The notes beneath the pieces were generated by a model. That model did not search any database and had not been told where the DNA came from. It saw only the letters and a list, made by a program, of their open reading frames with translations. Positions 33,240 through 40,946 of a stretch of DNA of 64,000 nucleotides are shown piece by piece. The stretch spans positions 1,116,001 through 1,180,000 of the forward strand of contig CAUVWY020000010.1 of the NCBI GenBank assembly GCA_963555775.3, given 5' to 3'. The first letter of the stretch is position 1; each line of letters starts with the position of its first letter. This DNA is from JAJEDW01 sp963555775. Lineage in GTDB: Bacteria > Acidobacteriota > Terriglobia > 20CM-2-55-15. The position numbers and the translations under genes are program-made.

Positions 33240-33923
33240 CTACTTGAGCAGAAGCTCGATTTTTCCAATCAGTTCCCGAAAGATAATTTTCGGAGCGCGG
33301 TTGCCGTTCACGGTCTCGAAGTCGTAAAGCGATTCCATCGCCCGAAACTCCCGCTGGATCAGCCTTTGATAACGAATGAAGTTCTCGTACATGCCTCCCG
33401 ACCGCCGGATGTCCATGCCGGCTTCCCAGTAGTCTAGGACCGAGTTGCGCCGGAGATTCCGTTCGGCAAGCAGACGGGGTGTTACACCCAGGTAGAATAC
33501 CGCATCTGGAACGAGGGCGATGCCGTATACCTCTTGCAACCACTCCCGCTGTCCCCCCCGAACCAGGGCGCGGGCCATCAACGTGTAGATATAGCGGTCC
33601 GCCAGCACCACGAAGCCGGCCTTGAGAGCAGGCACGATACGGTTTTCCAGTTGGTCGGCAAAGTCAGTCGCATAGAAAAGAGTCAGAGTGCGGGGACTGA
33701 GGATGTTCCCTTGCATTGCGCCATCGAGTTCACGGCCGACCAGGCGAGACCGCTTGAGCCCCACGTCAACCGTGGCATGACCCGAGCGTTCAAGGGCGTC
33801 GCGCAACATCTGGACCTGCGTGGAGCGTCCGGACCCATCGGCGCCTTCGACGACAATCAACTTTCCCCGCAATTCTTCCGCGCCGGTACCCGGCAATCCG
33901 CTTCTGTAGAAGCCGCGAGGCAT
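33240..33923 (-). CDS. Thymidylate-kinase-like P-loop protein (second copy)
   Basis: A 227-aa P-loop kinase of the dTMP-kinase fold. Walker A is GADGSGRST (residues ~27-35, arginine in place of the usual lysine), followed by FYATDFADQ, VVLADRYIYTLMARALVRG (DR motif, ~105-123) and a lid region LLAERNLRRNSVLDYWEAGMD. The Walker A lysine-to-arginine change is striking, because this lysine contacts ATP phosphates. With the adjacent paralogue it forms a tandem pair in the Ppx/CHAD/SixA operon. That context suggests polyphosphate or another phosphoryl substrate rather than dTMP. The biochemical role is inferred only. Confidence 0.8.
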   Translation of the reverse strand: MPRGFYRSGLPGTGAEELRGKLIVVEGADGSGRSTQVQMLRDALERSGHATVDVGLKRSRLVGRELDGAMQGNILSPRTLTLFYATDFADQLENRIVPALKAGFVVLADRYIYTLMARALVRGGQREWLQEVYGIALVPDAVFYLGVTPRLLAERNLRRNSVLDYWEAGMDIRRSGGMYENFIRYQRLIQREFRAMESLYDFETVNGNRAPKIIFRELIGKIELLLK

Positions 33924-33949
33924 CGTACGGGTTCTCCTTCTTTGGGCGC

Positions 33950-34705
33950 TCAGGCGTTTCTGTCGTCGACCTTGCTTTGCATGTCCCGCGCGTTCCAGTA
34001 CCCAAAATCCAGAGCCGCCGCATAGGGAGCTGGAATGCGCCAGCGATAGTTGCCGAGTTCGATCCGTTCTTCCACGACTCGCCGCACGTCCAACTGTTGC
34101 TGTTCAGGCGCCGCAGTGGCGTCGACGACCATGAAGTCAAATTCGCCGGTCAGGCGTTCGTACTCTTCCTGAATCATGCCCTGGAACAGTCGGAAGCTCT
34201 CGTAGGGGTCCGTCGAGAGATTGAGATCCATGCCGGCTTCGTGATATTTCAGCTGCGGGCGTCCTTCGAGTATCCGGCCGAGAGCCACATCGAGCGGAAC
34301 CTTGAAATAGAAGGTCAGGTCGGGTCGGCGCGCATAGCTGTACAGCGATCGCAACCAGTCGCGGTTGCATCCGCGAACCGCGTCCCGAGCGAATGCCGTG
34401 TAGATATAGCGATCCGCCAGCACGATCGCGCCCGTGTTCAGAAGAGGAAGGATCGTGCGATCGTAACGATCCGCGAAATCGGTACAGTGGATCAGCGAGA
34501 AAGTGGTGGGTGTCAGCAACTGCCGCTTCTTCCCCTTGCGTGTCGCCTGCCGCACGATGGTCGATGAGTTCCACTCGGTGAAGAACACCTTGTACCCGCG
34601 CAGTTCGAGCCATCTCTTGAGCAGGTAGATTTGGGTGGACTTCCCCGAACCGTCAAGGCCTTCCACGGCGATCAGTTTTCCTGGAATGGGGCTTCTTGCA
34701 GTCAT
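33950..34705 (-). CDS. Thymidylate-kinase-like P-loop protein (first copy)
   Basis: A 251-aa P-loop kinase with intact Walker A GLDGSGKST (residues ~16-24), FSLIHCTDFADRYDR, IVLADRYIYTAFARDAVRG (~98-116) and a lid-like GRILEGRPQLKYHEAGMDL. A C-terminal extension (VEERIELGNYRWRIPAPYAAALDFG) exceeds ordinary dTMP kinases. The ATG at 34705 overlaps the Ppx stop by four bases (ATGA), so synthesis is coupled. The paralogue downstream has a changed Walker lysine, so the pair may form a heteromer with one active site. A housekeeping tmk role seems unlikely given the operon. Confidence 0.82.
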   Translation of the reverse strand: MTARSPIPGKLIAVEGLDGSGKSTQIYLLKRWLELRGYKVFFTEWNSSTIVRQATRKGKKRQLLTPTTFSLIHCTDFADRYDRTILPLLNTGAIVLADRYIYTAFARDAVRGCNRDWLRSLYSYARRPDLTFYFKVPLDVALGRILEGRPQLKYHEAGMDLNLSTDPYESFRLFQGMIQEEYERLTGEFDFMVVDATAAPEQQQLDVRRVVEERIELGNYRWRIPAPYAAALDFGYWNARDMQSKVDDRNA

Positions 34706-36210
34706 GAATCGAGTTTGATCCTGGCCGGCAGCACACTCTCGAAAAGAGGTGCTTTCTTCGCCAGCGCCCATTTTTCGAGCAGCAGGTCTCCGTCTCCCTT
34801 CAGTTTGACCGTAACGTTCCGCTTTCCAGCGTTTACCTTGATTTCGTGTACCTTGCCGCCGTGTTCGTAGTCCAGCGCGTCCGCCAAACGAAGAATTCCG
34901 GCGAGCTTGGAAACGATGACCCGGTCTTTCGATGACAACATTCTATACGGTTCATGTTGCGTCTTCGGAAAAGATTTCCGGTGGTACCGGGCGACGTTGG
35001 CCACGATCGCCACCTGTGCTGGATTGAGTCCAACCATGGGGGTGGCGGTCAACAGATAGTAAGCATGTTTGTGATGCCCGGATGCGTTCAAAAAATATCC
35101 AATGTCGTGCAGCAGGGCCGCGACGCGCAACAGCAACCGGTTCTCGGGGTCGAGGTTGTGGAACGCCACGGTTTGATCGAATATCTGGGTCGCGAAGTCT
35201 GCCACTGCCAGAGCGTGTTCTTCGTCGAACGCGAACTTGCGGCCCAATTGAAGTGCGGATGAAACGATCTGATCATCGGGCAGAGTCGGGCCGGCAAACA
35301 TCCTCCGGGCCATGTCGAGCAGGACGCCATCCTTGAGTCCAACGCCCGGAATATGTACTTCACCCACACCCGTGCGCTCGACCATCGCGTTCAACACGAT
35401 AGCGGCAGGCACAATCACGTCCGCGCGATCGGGCCGAAGCTTGAGATCCTCGATTCGTTGATCGGTGGTTGTCGCCCTCAAGCGGGCGACGAGTTCGCGC
35501 AACTCGTCAGCCGCGATCTTGCCTCCCGTATTCTTCTGGTAGAACCGTTGGCGGAGTTCTCCCATGCTTTCGATGCTGCCCCCGGTGCCGATACACATCT
35601 GGATCTTCTGCTTTCCGATCTCCTTCTTAATTCGCCGGTGCGACGCATCCACGTACTCCAAGACCATTCGATTGAACCGCTCCTCTCCGAGCGCGTGTTC
35701 ATCGAGGATCTGCAACAACCGGACGCTGCCCATTTTGTAGCTTTCAGTGAGGAGAATGTTGTTTTGCGTCGCGATTGTGACCTCGACGCTGCCGCCGCCG
35801 ATGTCGATCAGCATGGCCAGGCGATCCTGGAAATCGACGACCTTCGCGACGGCCAGATGGATCATGCGGGCTTCTTCCTGCGCGGTAATGACTTCGATTT
35901 CGATTCCGGAAGCCTGAAGGACCCTGTCGACAAAGATCTCGTTGTTGACGGCCTCGCGGACGGCGCTGGTCGCGACGGCCTTGACCTCGGCCGCCCCGTG
36001 TTCGTCAATCAGGGCTTTGAACTTTCGGAACGCCTCGACGGCGCGGCCGATCGTTTCTTCGCTGATTCCCCCTTCCGCAAAGACTTCCTGTCCCAAACGC
36101 ACCGGTTCCCTGACGCTCTGAACGATCCGGGTTTCCAGATTCGCATTGACTTCGCTGATGACCAGGCGAATGGCGTTGGTACCGATATCGATCGCGGCAA
36201 GCGCTGTCAC
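34702..36210 (-). CDS. ppx: Ppx/GppA exopolyphosphatase
   Basis: A 502-aa exopolyphosphatase/guanosine pentaphosphatase. The actin-like core begins LAAIDIGTNAIRLVISEVN (residues ~4-22), then TSAVREAVNN (~97-106), MLIDIGGGSVEVTI (~145-158) and GTGGSIESMGEL (~217-228). A C-terminal HD-type helical domain contains AALLHDIGYFLNASGHHKHA (~370-389). It hydrolyses polyphosphate ends or pppGpp. The GTG at 36210 gives the family's usual N-terminus and overlaps the stop of the upstream 51-codon ORF (GTGA). It also overlaps the next kinase-like gene, so three genes are chained. Confidence 0.92.
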   Translation of the reverse strand: MTALAAIDIGTNAIRLVISEVNANLETRIVQSVREPVRLGQEVFAEGGISEETIGRAVEAFRKFKALIDEHGAAEVKAVATSAVREAVNNEIFVDRVLQASGIEIEVITAQEEARMIHLAVAKVVDFQDRLAMLIDIGGGSVEVTIATQNNILLTESYKMGSVRLLQILDEHALGEERFNRMVLEYVDASHRRIKKEIGKQKIQMCIGTGGSIESMGELRQRFYQKNTGGKIAADELRELVARLRATTTDQRIEDLKLRPDRADVIVPAAIVLNAMVERTGVGEVHIPGVGLKDGVLLDMARRMFAGPTLPDDQIVSSALQLGRKFAFDEEHALAVADFATQIFDQTVAFHNLDPENRLLLRVAALLHDIGYFLNASGHHKHAYYLLTATPMVGLNPAQVAIVANVARYHRKSFPKTQHEPYRMLSSKDRVIVSKLAGILRLADALDYEHGGKVHEIKVNAGKRNVTVKLKGDGDLLLEKWALAKKAPLFESVLPARIKLDS

Positions 36211-36362
36211 AGATTCTTCGATTCGAGCGATAACACGTGCCCTCGGACGACCCGCGCCGAAATCTCGAGCGGTACGGCCAAAGCGACGGCATCGTGGGGA
36301 CCGGTGTTTCCGAGCCAGTTGAAAATTCCCAAGTGGGAGTGGTTCCGGGCGAGAACGATCAT
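36207..36362 (-). CDS. Short leaderless 51-codon ORF upstream of ppx
   Basis: The frame starts MIVLARNHSHLGIFNWLGNT and ends VLSLESKNL, its TGA overlapping the ppx GTG start. The ATG lies seven bases after a strong -10, so the transcript would be leaderless or nearly so, which favours translation from the first base. Composition is protein-like (several hydrophobic beta-type stretches, no low complexity), but I recognise no family. It could be a genuine small protein or a leader peptide that sets ppx translation through coupling. Confidence 0.5.
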   Translation of the reverse strand: MIVLARNHSHLGIFNWLGNTGPHDAVALAVPLEISARVVRGHVLSLESKNL

Positions 36363-36368
36363 GCACAC

Positions 36369-36397
36369 TTTATAGATTTTTTGATTTGCAAAGTAAA
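36369..36397 (-). promoter_or_regulatory. Sigma-70-type promoter of the polyphosphate operon
   Basis: On the minus strand, TTTACT (36397-36392) and TATAAA (36374-36369) are separated by exactly 17 bp in locally AT-rich DNA. The predicted start is about 36362, the first base of the small ORF. It lies immediately after the TSUP gene's stop. Confidence 0.6.
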
Positions 36398-36403
36398 CAC
36401 GCT

Positions 36404-37153
36404 TTACGAGCGCATGAAGAACGCAGCCGTAACCACCACGCTGACTGCGATAACGATGGCGCGCGCATACACGGGATTCATCCGAAGGAAGAGCTTGGCC
36501 CCGATGTACCCGCCCGCCATGGCCGCGAACATCATCGGCAGCGCCGCGGTCCACCAGATGGCCCCCGCCGCGATGAACAGGACAACGGCGGCGGCGTTCA
36601 GCGACCCCCCAAACAGCGTTCTTCCGGCCGTCATCGCCCGAATATCCGTCGCGCCGAACAGGCTCCATACGGCAAGCATGACCAGCCCCACGGCCCCGCC
36701 GAAGTACCCGCCGTAGACGGCAACCATGAATTGGGCGAGCATCAGTACCACCCGATGGTGTCGGCCGGCCTGCTTCGACAACGGCGCCCACCGCCGGCCA
36801 AAAGCGAACACCATCGTTGAAACCAGAAGCAGCCATGGGATGACCGAATCGAAGGTCTCTTCCCGGGTCGAGAGCAACAGCATGGCCCCGGATGCGCCTC
36901 CGAGAATGCTGACGACCCACATGGTCCGCACACGAACCCCGCCGAATTCCTGAAGTTCATGCCGGTACGCCCATGCGCTGGCCAGTACTGAAGGGAACAA
37001 CACGATGGCGCTCGACGCGTTGGCGTTGATGGCCGGCACTCCGGAATACACCAGGGCCGGAAAAGTGAAAAACGAACCGCCACCCGCGATGGCGTTTATC
37101 ATGCCACCCAGGAAAGCGGCAACGATCGGAATGTAGTATTCCAAACCGGGCAA
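36404..37153 (-). CDS. TSUP family (TauE/SafE) membrane permease
   Basis: A 249-aa inner-membrane protein with about seven or eight helices in the two-repeat TSUP pattern. The first repeat has FLGGMINAIAGGGSFFTFPAL (residues ~14-34) and the second YGGYFGGAVGLVMLAVWSL (~147-165), both glycine-rich. The family exports sulfite, sulfoacetate or related organosulfur anions; substrate is not predictable here. The listed start is a TTG three bases after the stop of a 47-aa membrane protein, so the two are coupled. A second TTG at 37147 is possible. Confidence 0.87.
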   Translation of the reverse strand: MPGLEYYIPIVAAFLGGMINAIAGGGSFFTFPALVYSGVPAINANASSAIVLFPSVLASAWAYRHELQEFGGVRVRTMWVVSILGGASGAMLLLSTREETFDSVIPWLLLVSTMVFAFGRRWAPLSKQAGRHHRVVLMLAQFMVAVYGGYFGGAVGLVMLAVWSLFGATDIRAMTAGRTLFGGSLNAAAVVLFIAAGAIWWTAALPMMFAAMAGGYIGAKLFLRMNPVYARAIVIAVSVVVTAAFFMRS

Positions 37154-37156
37154 GAT

Positions 37157-37300
37157 TCAGGGGCGGGTGTCGTCGGGATCGATCCGCTCCCGCAGTTCCG
37201 CGATCCGCCGATCGGTCTGTTGGAGATTGCTGCCAATCCTGAACGTGTAGACGATAATGGCGACCGCACATGCTGAAAAGATGACAACAAGCCAGATCAT
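37157..37300 (-). CDS. Small 47-aa single-span membrane protein
   Basis: MIWLVVIFSACAVAIIVYTF forms one membrane helix. A short amphipathic tail with coiled-coil potential (NLQQTDRRIAELRERI) follows, ending DPDDTRP. The ATG at 37300 is preceded by AGGAAGG. The stop lies three bases before the TSUP start codon, a spacing that supports a genuine coupled gene, perhaps an accessory subunit of the permease. Too small for routine calling; no family recognised. Confidence 0.6.
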   Translation of the reverse strand: MIWLVVIFSACAVAIIVYTFRIGSNLQQTDRRIAELRERIDPDDTRP

Positions 37301-37411
37301 GGGAATCGTTTACCTTCCTCTCGAAGCTTGACTGACCGATCCATCCCGCACCGCCCCTTTGTCCTGGAATCGTCCGGGAAAAATGAGGCGGGCGGCGTTC
37401 AGCCCCTTTTC

Positions 37412-38110
37412 CTATTCCGGAAACGCCTCTTCAATCCAGTCAAAGAGGTTCTCGGGAGAATAGGGGAACACGTGTCCGGCGCCTGGAACGATATCGACCC
37501 GGGGTTCGGCGCCCGCCAGACTCAACCGGTCGCGCGTGCTGTAGCTCAATTCGACCCAGGTGGTATCGCGTTCGCCCACCGCGAGCAGAATCGGTTTTCC
37601 GGCCAGCATGTCGAGACTTCCCTGTCCCCTGTAACCACCCGGCATCACGACCATGGACGTGAACAGCCCAGGTCGAACGCGCGCCACATGGAAGGCGCCC
37701 AATCCTCCGTTGGACTGTCCCACCAGGGCAATGCGTTCGGAGTCATAGCTGAGGTTCCGGTCCATCCACGCAAAAGCCGTGTCCAGGACGTCGCCCGCAG
37801 TCGTTTCCAGATTGCGGCCGACCACCGCCGGGGAAACGATGATGTATCCACGCCGGTCCGCCTCTTCCAGCCAGTAATTGCGCAAGAAAGCATTGACCAT
37901 GTTCATGTCTCCGGCACCTGGGGGCAATGCGAAGATCACAGGCAACGCGGAGTTCGGCGTCCAGATCTCGGGTTTTATGACAGCCATTGTGAACCGCAGG
38001 CCGCCATCGGTCGTTAGCGTCACGTTTTCACGTGTTGCGGCGCTGACGCCGACCGACGCCGCAAGGACCCCAATCATAAGTGAAGCGGTTCGGAGTTCAA
38101 GTCTCTTCAT
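37412..38110 (-). CDS. Secreted alpha/beta-hydrolase (esterase/depolymerase type)
   Basis: A 232-aa exported hydrolase with signal peptide (MKRLELRTASLMIGVLAASV, cleavage near SAA). The alpha/beta fold shows FALPPGAGDMNMVNAF (oxyanion region), the nucleophile elbow IALVGQSNGGLGAFH (serine ~residue 131), the acid in ILLAVGERDTTW (~178) and the histidine in VPGAGHVFPYSPENL (~213). The sequence resembles poly(3-hydroxybutyrate) depolymerase/feruloyl-esterase-like proteins; the substrate is open. It is on the same strand as the OsmC gene but 17 bp past its end. Confidence 0.82.
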   Translation of the reverse strand: MKRLELRTASLMIGVLAASVGVSAATRENVTLTTDGGLRFTMAVIKPEIWTPNSALPVIFALPPGAGDMNMVNAFLRNYWLEEADRRGYIIVSPAVVGRNLETTAGDVLDTAFAWMDRNLSYDSERIALVGQSNGGLGAFHVARVRPGLFTSMVVMPGGYRGQGSLDMLAGKPILLAVGERDTTWVELSYSTRDRLSLAGAEPRVDIVPGAGHVFPYSPENLFDWIEEAFPE

Positions 38111-38127
38111 GAATACCTCTTCAGTTG

Positions 38128-38598
38128 TCAGTCCAACAACTCAACGGACGACGTGATCTCGATGGAGCCTTCAAGGCTTCTGAAAACGGGGCACTTGGCA
38201 GCATAAACGCCATGAACTCGCTCCACAACGTCAGCGTGCCCCTTCGCGCCTTTCAACCGCAGGGCAACGTGTATCCGTTTAATGACCAGCGTACCGTTAT
38301 CGGATTCGACCTCGCCTCTGACATCCGCGGCAAGCTTCCCGGCAGAAGCATCGATATGACGCGCATCCAGCGCGCCTCCAAAGGTTCCAATCATTCAACC
38401 GCCGGCCGCAGCGACCACATAGTCGAGAGTCGTTGCGTGAACTTCCGCCAACCTGGATGGATCGACGCCATAGTGCGCGGCAATCGCCCCGTGAACGCCA
38501 AACTTGACGGGTTGGGACTCGGCCGGGATGGTGGCCGTTCTCAACGGCCCCTTGTCTCTGGTAAGTTTTACTTCGGACACATATACAACGTTGCTCAT
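38128..38598 (-). CDS. OsmC family peroxiredoxin-like protein, probable selenoprotein (Sec68 encoded by TGA)
   Basis: Reading from the ATG at 38598 (GGAG eight bases upstream), 67 codons end VHATTLDYVVAAAGG. An in-frame TGA (38397-38395) follows, then the frame continues MIGTFGGALDARHID to a normal end with KCPVFRSLEGSIEI. OsmC-like proteins normally have cysteine at this very position (AAGG-C-.GT), the peroxide-reactive thiol; the second redox cysteine (KCPVF) is present. A hairpin with the bacterial SECIS geometry lies just after the TGA. OsmC-like proteins are among the known bacterial selenoprotein families. I therefore call selenocysteine at residue 68 and a 156-residue peroxidase-like product. 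The alternative is a nonsense mutation with possible restart at the ATG immediately after TGA. Sec machinery is not in this window. Confidence 0.75.
38358..38376 (-). promoter_or_regulatory. bSECIS-like hairpin for selenocysteine insertion
   Basis: On the mRNA strand GGCGCGC (38376-38370) pairs with GCGCGTC (38364-38358), with one G-U, around the loop UGGAU. The loop begins 26 nt after the UGA, and a G is the second loop base. Both fall in the published range for bacterial SECIS elements (loop 16-37 nt away; G among the first two loop bases). Confidence 0.6.
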
Positions 38599-38741
38599 CG
38601 ATTCAACTCCACCGGAAACAGCCGTCGCATAGATGCGGCAGGTACCGCTGCTGGCCTCACTCCCGCCGACGCATCCGGCAGTGCGGCAGCGGGATGATTG
38701 CCATGCCACAAAGAATATACCCGAACTCGGTCGTTACCGGA

Positions 38742-39182
38742 TCATTGTCGAATAATCAGCCACACGCCGCTCAACAACACCCCGATTCCAACGATGCGCG
38801 AAACATTCATGGTGCGAACGGTCGCTCCGAACAGACCGTAGTGGTCGACGACGGCGCTCGTGATGAACTGCGCGGCAACTATTGTGGTAAATGTCGCGAC
38901 CAGGCCAATACGGCCCGTCGAGAAACTGATGCCGCCAACAATGATCAGACCGAAAATACCCGCGGCGAACACATACCACGGAAGACCGGCGAGCGCGGCG
39001 ACATTGCCGCCCCGGCGGGCGAGCATGATCAGGACGATCAGGAGGCCTCCGCCACCGTAGGTGACCAACATGCTCTCCAGGGTTCCCGCACCCCGATCGA
39101 TCCGTCCCATGAACTGCGCCTGAAGAACGACGGCAAAGCCGACCATGGCCGGAATGAGAATCTGAAATATGGAACTGGTCAT
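38742..39182 (-). CDS. DMT/YdcZ-type (DUF606) membrane transporter
   Basis: A 146-aa inner-membrane protein with about five helices. Typical YdcZ-family features are IPAMVGFAVVLQAQFMGRI at the start, GTLESMLVTYGGGGLLIVLI (~32-51), YVFAAGIFGLIIVGGISFST (~70-89) and FTTIVAAQFITSAVVDHYGL (~98-117). Members are half-size drug/metabolite transporters thought to work as dimers; substrates are mostly unknown. The ATG at 39182 is preceded by GGGGAAC. The IS1182 element inserted about 120 bp upstream of its start. Confidence 0.87.
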   Translation of the reverse strand: MTSSIFQILIPAMVGFAVVLQAQFMGRIDRGAGTLESMLVTYGGGGLLIVLIMLARRGGNVAALAGLPWYVFAAGIFGLIIVGGISFSTGRIGLVATFTTIVAAQFITSAVVDHYGLFGATVRTMNVSRIVGIGVLLSGVWLIIRQ

Positions 39183-39259
39183 AGTTCCCCGATTCTCACA
39201 TAAAATTTGCCGGATACCGATGGAGACGATATGGGAACGACATCCACCTCAATCGGTAT

Positions 39260-40849
39260 TCAATGCGATCGAGACTTCGGAAAGGGCGGACGGATGCCCT
39301 TGCAGCCTGTCGGACTAGAAAGCGCCCATTGAGCGTCGACGAATCGACGATTGAACGTTTGCAGGGCGATTCGGTGGAGAAGCGCCTGGAAAGGCTGTAA
39401 TTCGACGTTTCCGGGCCTGCGCAGGCATCCGGAGCGGCGTTTTCCCGACCGGGGACGGGATCGGGAACGCGGAGCGACGGTCGGCGACGTGCGCTGCCGG
39501 GAGAGATTGAAGAGCCACTTCAGATTCCAGGCCATGCTGACCAGGGTCCATTCTCCGGAGACGTCGTCGAGTCCTCGGAGGTGAAACTGTCGAAATCCCA
39601 GCACCGACTTGATGATTCCGAACACCGGCTCGACCGTCGACTTCCGCTGGGCGTAGATGGCCCGGCCTTCCCGCGTCGATAATCGATGCGCCATCGCCTC
39701 GACCGGGCCGGCATCGGAAGACAACGGTGGAGGTTCGGTCCAACGCTGTTCGACCGGCGGGTGATGGCGCTCCCGCCCCATGGCAATGTAGGGCGTCACG
39801 CCGGCGGCCTCGCAGGCCTTCACGTTGGCTTCGCTGTAATAGCCGTTGTCGGCCAGCAGCCCGCCCACGGGTCCGAGCGGTTCGGCCAGTTCTTCCAGAG
39901 CCTTCAGCGCCGGCTCCACTTCTTGTTTGTCGTTGGCGTGAGTGGTGACGGTTTCGGTGACCACCAGCATGGTCCCGGTATCCACTCCTGCCTGCACGTT
40001 GTAGGCTTGCTGGAAACTCTTCCCACCGGCGGGCATGATGCGCGATTCCTCGTCGGTCAGATTGATCTGGTCGTTGGGGCGCACGCCCGGCTCGGGAGCT
40101 TTCGGTGGCTTCCCTCCCGGCCGTTTCCCCGTCTCCTTGGCCCGGGCCTCGCGTTTGGCCATCTTGGCCTCGTATTCGGCCTGCTCGGCGGCATGGCGTT
40201 CGGCCGCCCGCGCTTCCAGCTTCGCCTTCGCCTCCGCAATCGCCTTCAGGCGGTCTTCCCGCCGCTTCAGTTCCTCCGGGATGTCCATCCCCTCGGGCAC
40301 TGCCGCGTCGGCCGTCGCCGCCATCTCCATCAACCGCGCCACTTCCGCCTTCAGTTGCTGTTCCAGTTCGGTCGCATGTCCCCAACTCAGCGCGCTGTGC
40401 TTCGACGCATTCGCCTGCACCTTGCTGCCATCCAGGCTGATCTTCCCCAGATTCAGAAACCCCATCGTTCGCGCCAACAACAATATCTGCACGAACAACG
40501 GCTTCAACTGGGTCAGAAACCGTTTCCGGAACGTCGCGATCGTGTCGTGATCCGGATGCGTGTTCGCCGCGATATACCGGAACGCCAGCGAATCGTAGGT
40601 CGCCTCCTCCAGCTTCCGGCTCGCAAACACTCCCGTTGCGTATCCGTAAAACAGCAACCCCAACAGCATCTCGGGATGGTAGGCCTTCGATCCTCTCCCC
40701 GCGTACCGCATCTCCAACTCATGCAGGTCCAGCTTCGACGCCACCTCCACCACAAACCGCGCCAAATGCTGTTCCGGAAGCCAATCCTGCACCGACGGTG
40801 GCAACAAATACGCTGTGTCTCGATCGACAGCTCGAAATCGTCCGCTCAT
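39260..40849 (-). CDS. IS1182-family transposase
   Basis: A 529-aa IS5/IS1182-type DDE transposase. The N-terminal block YLLPPSVQDWLPEQHLARFV and GKAYHPEMLLGLLFYGYATG-type segment (~15-75) leads to RYIAANTHPDHDTIATFRKRF, the first acidic motif LGKISLDGSKVQANASKHS (~150), an alanine/glutamate-rich coiled coil, VGGLLADNGYYSEANVKACE (~335) and the C-terminal KSTVEPVFGIIKSVLGFRQFHLRG (~405). The ATG at 40849 has AAAGGAG just upstream. The frame does not stop inside the element: it runs through the terminal repeat and ends 43 bp into host DNA, so the last ~19 residues are insertion-site dependent. Confidence 0.93.
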   Translation of the reverse strand: MSGRFRAVDRDTAYLLPPSVQDWLPEQHLARFVVEVASKLDLHELEMRYAGRGSKAYHPEMLLGLLFYGYATGVFASRKLEEATYDSLAFRYIAANTHPDHDTIATFRKRFLTQLKPLFVQILLLARTMGFLNLGKISLDGSKVQANASKHSALSWGHATELEQQLKAEVARLMEMAATADAAVPEGMDIPEELKRREDRLKAIAEAKAKLEARAAERHAAEQAEYEAKMAKREARAKETGKRPGGKPPKAPEPGVRPNDQINLTDEESRIMPAGGKSFQQAYNVQAGVDTGTMLVVTETVTTHANDKQEVEPALKALEELAEPLGPVGGLLADNGYYSEANVKACEAAGVTPYIAMGRERHHPPVEQRWTEPPPLSSDAGPVEAMAHRLSTREGRAIYAQRKSTVEPVFGIIKSVLGFRQFHLRGLDDVSGEWTLVSMAWNLKWLFNLSRQRTSPTVAPRSRSRPRSGKRRSGCLRRPGNVELQPFQALLHRIALQTFNRRFVDAQWALSSPTGCKGIRPPFPKSRSH

Positions 40850-40906
40850 GCTCCTTTTCTTCCCACACTCGACGTCCAAATCAGGTCCCGAAAGTCCGAC
40901 AGGCTG
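39303..40906. mobile_element. IS1182-family insertion sequence
   Basis: A 1604-bp element bounded by perfect 14-bp inverted repeats CAGCCTGTCGGACT (39303-39316 and reverse complement 40893-40906). The 4-bp target duplication CTTG is at 39299-39302 and 40907-40910. It carries one transposase on the minus strand. The same 14-bp termini, with CTTG or CTAG duplications, bound the two 122-bp MITEs at 51331 and 60764, which makes this element their probable source of transposase. Confidence 0.88.
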
Positions 40907-40946
40907 CTTGCGGCCACGACTCCAAATTGTCTAGAATTCCTCCCAA

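Noticed and set aside
36207..36920. 237-codon minus-strand ORF overlapping the TSUP gene's 3' part
   Set aside because: Most of it is a shifted frame of the permease; only the last 51 codons after the promoter are plausible and are listed separately.
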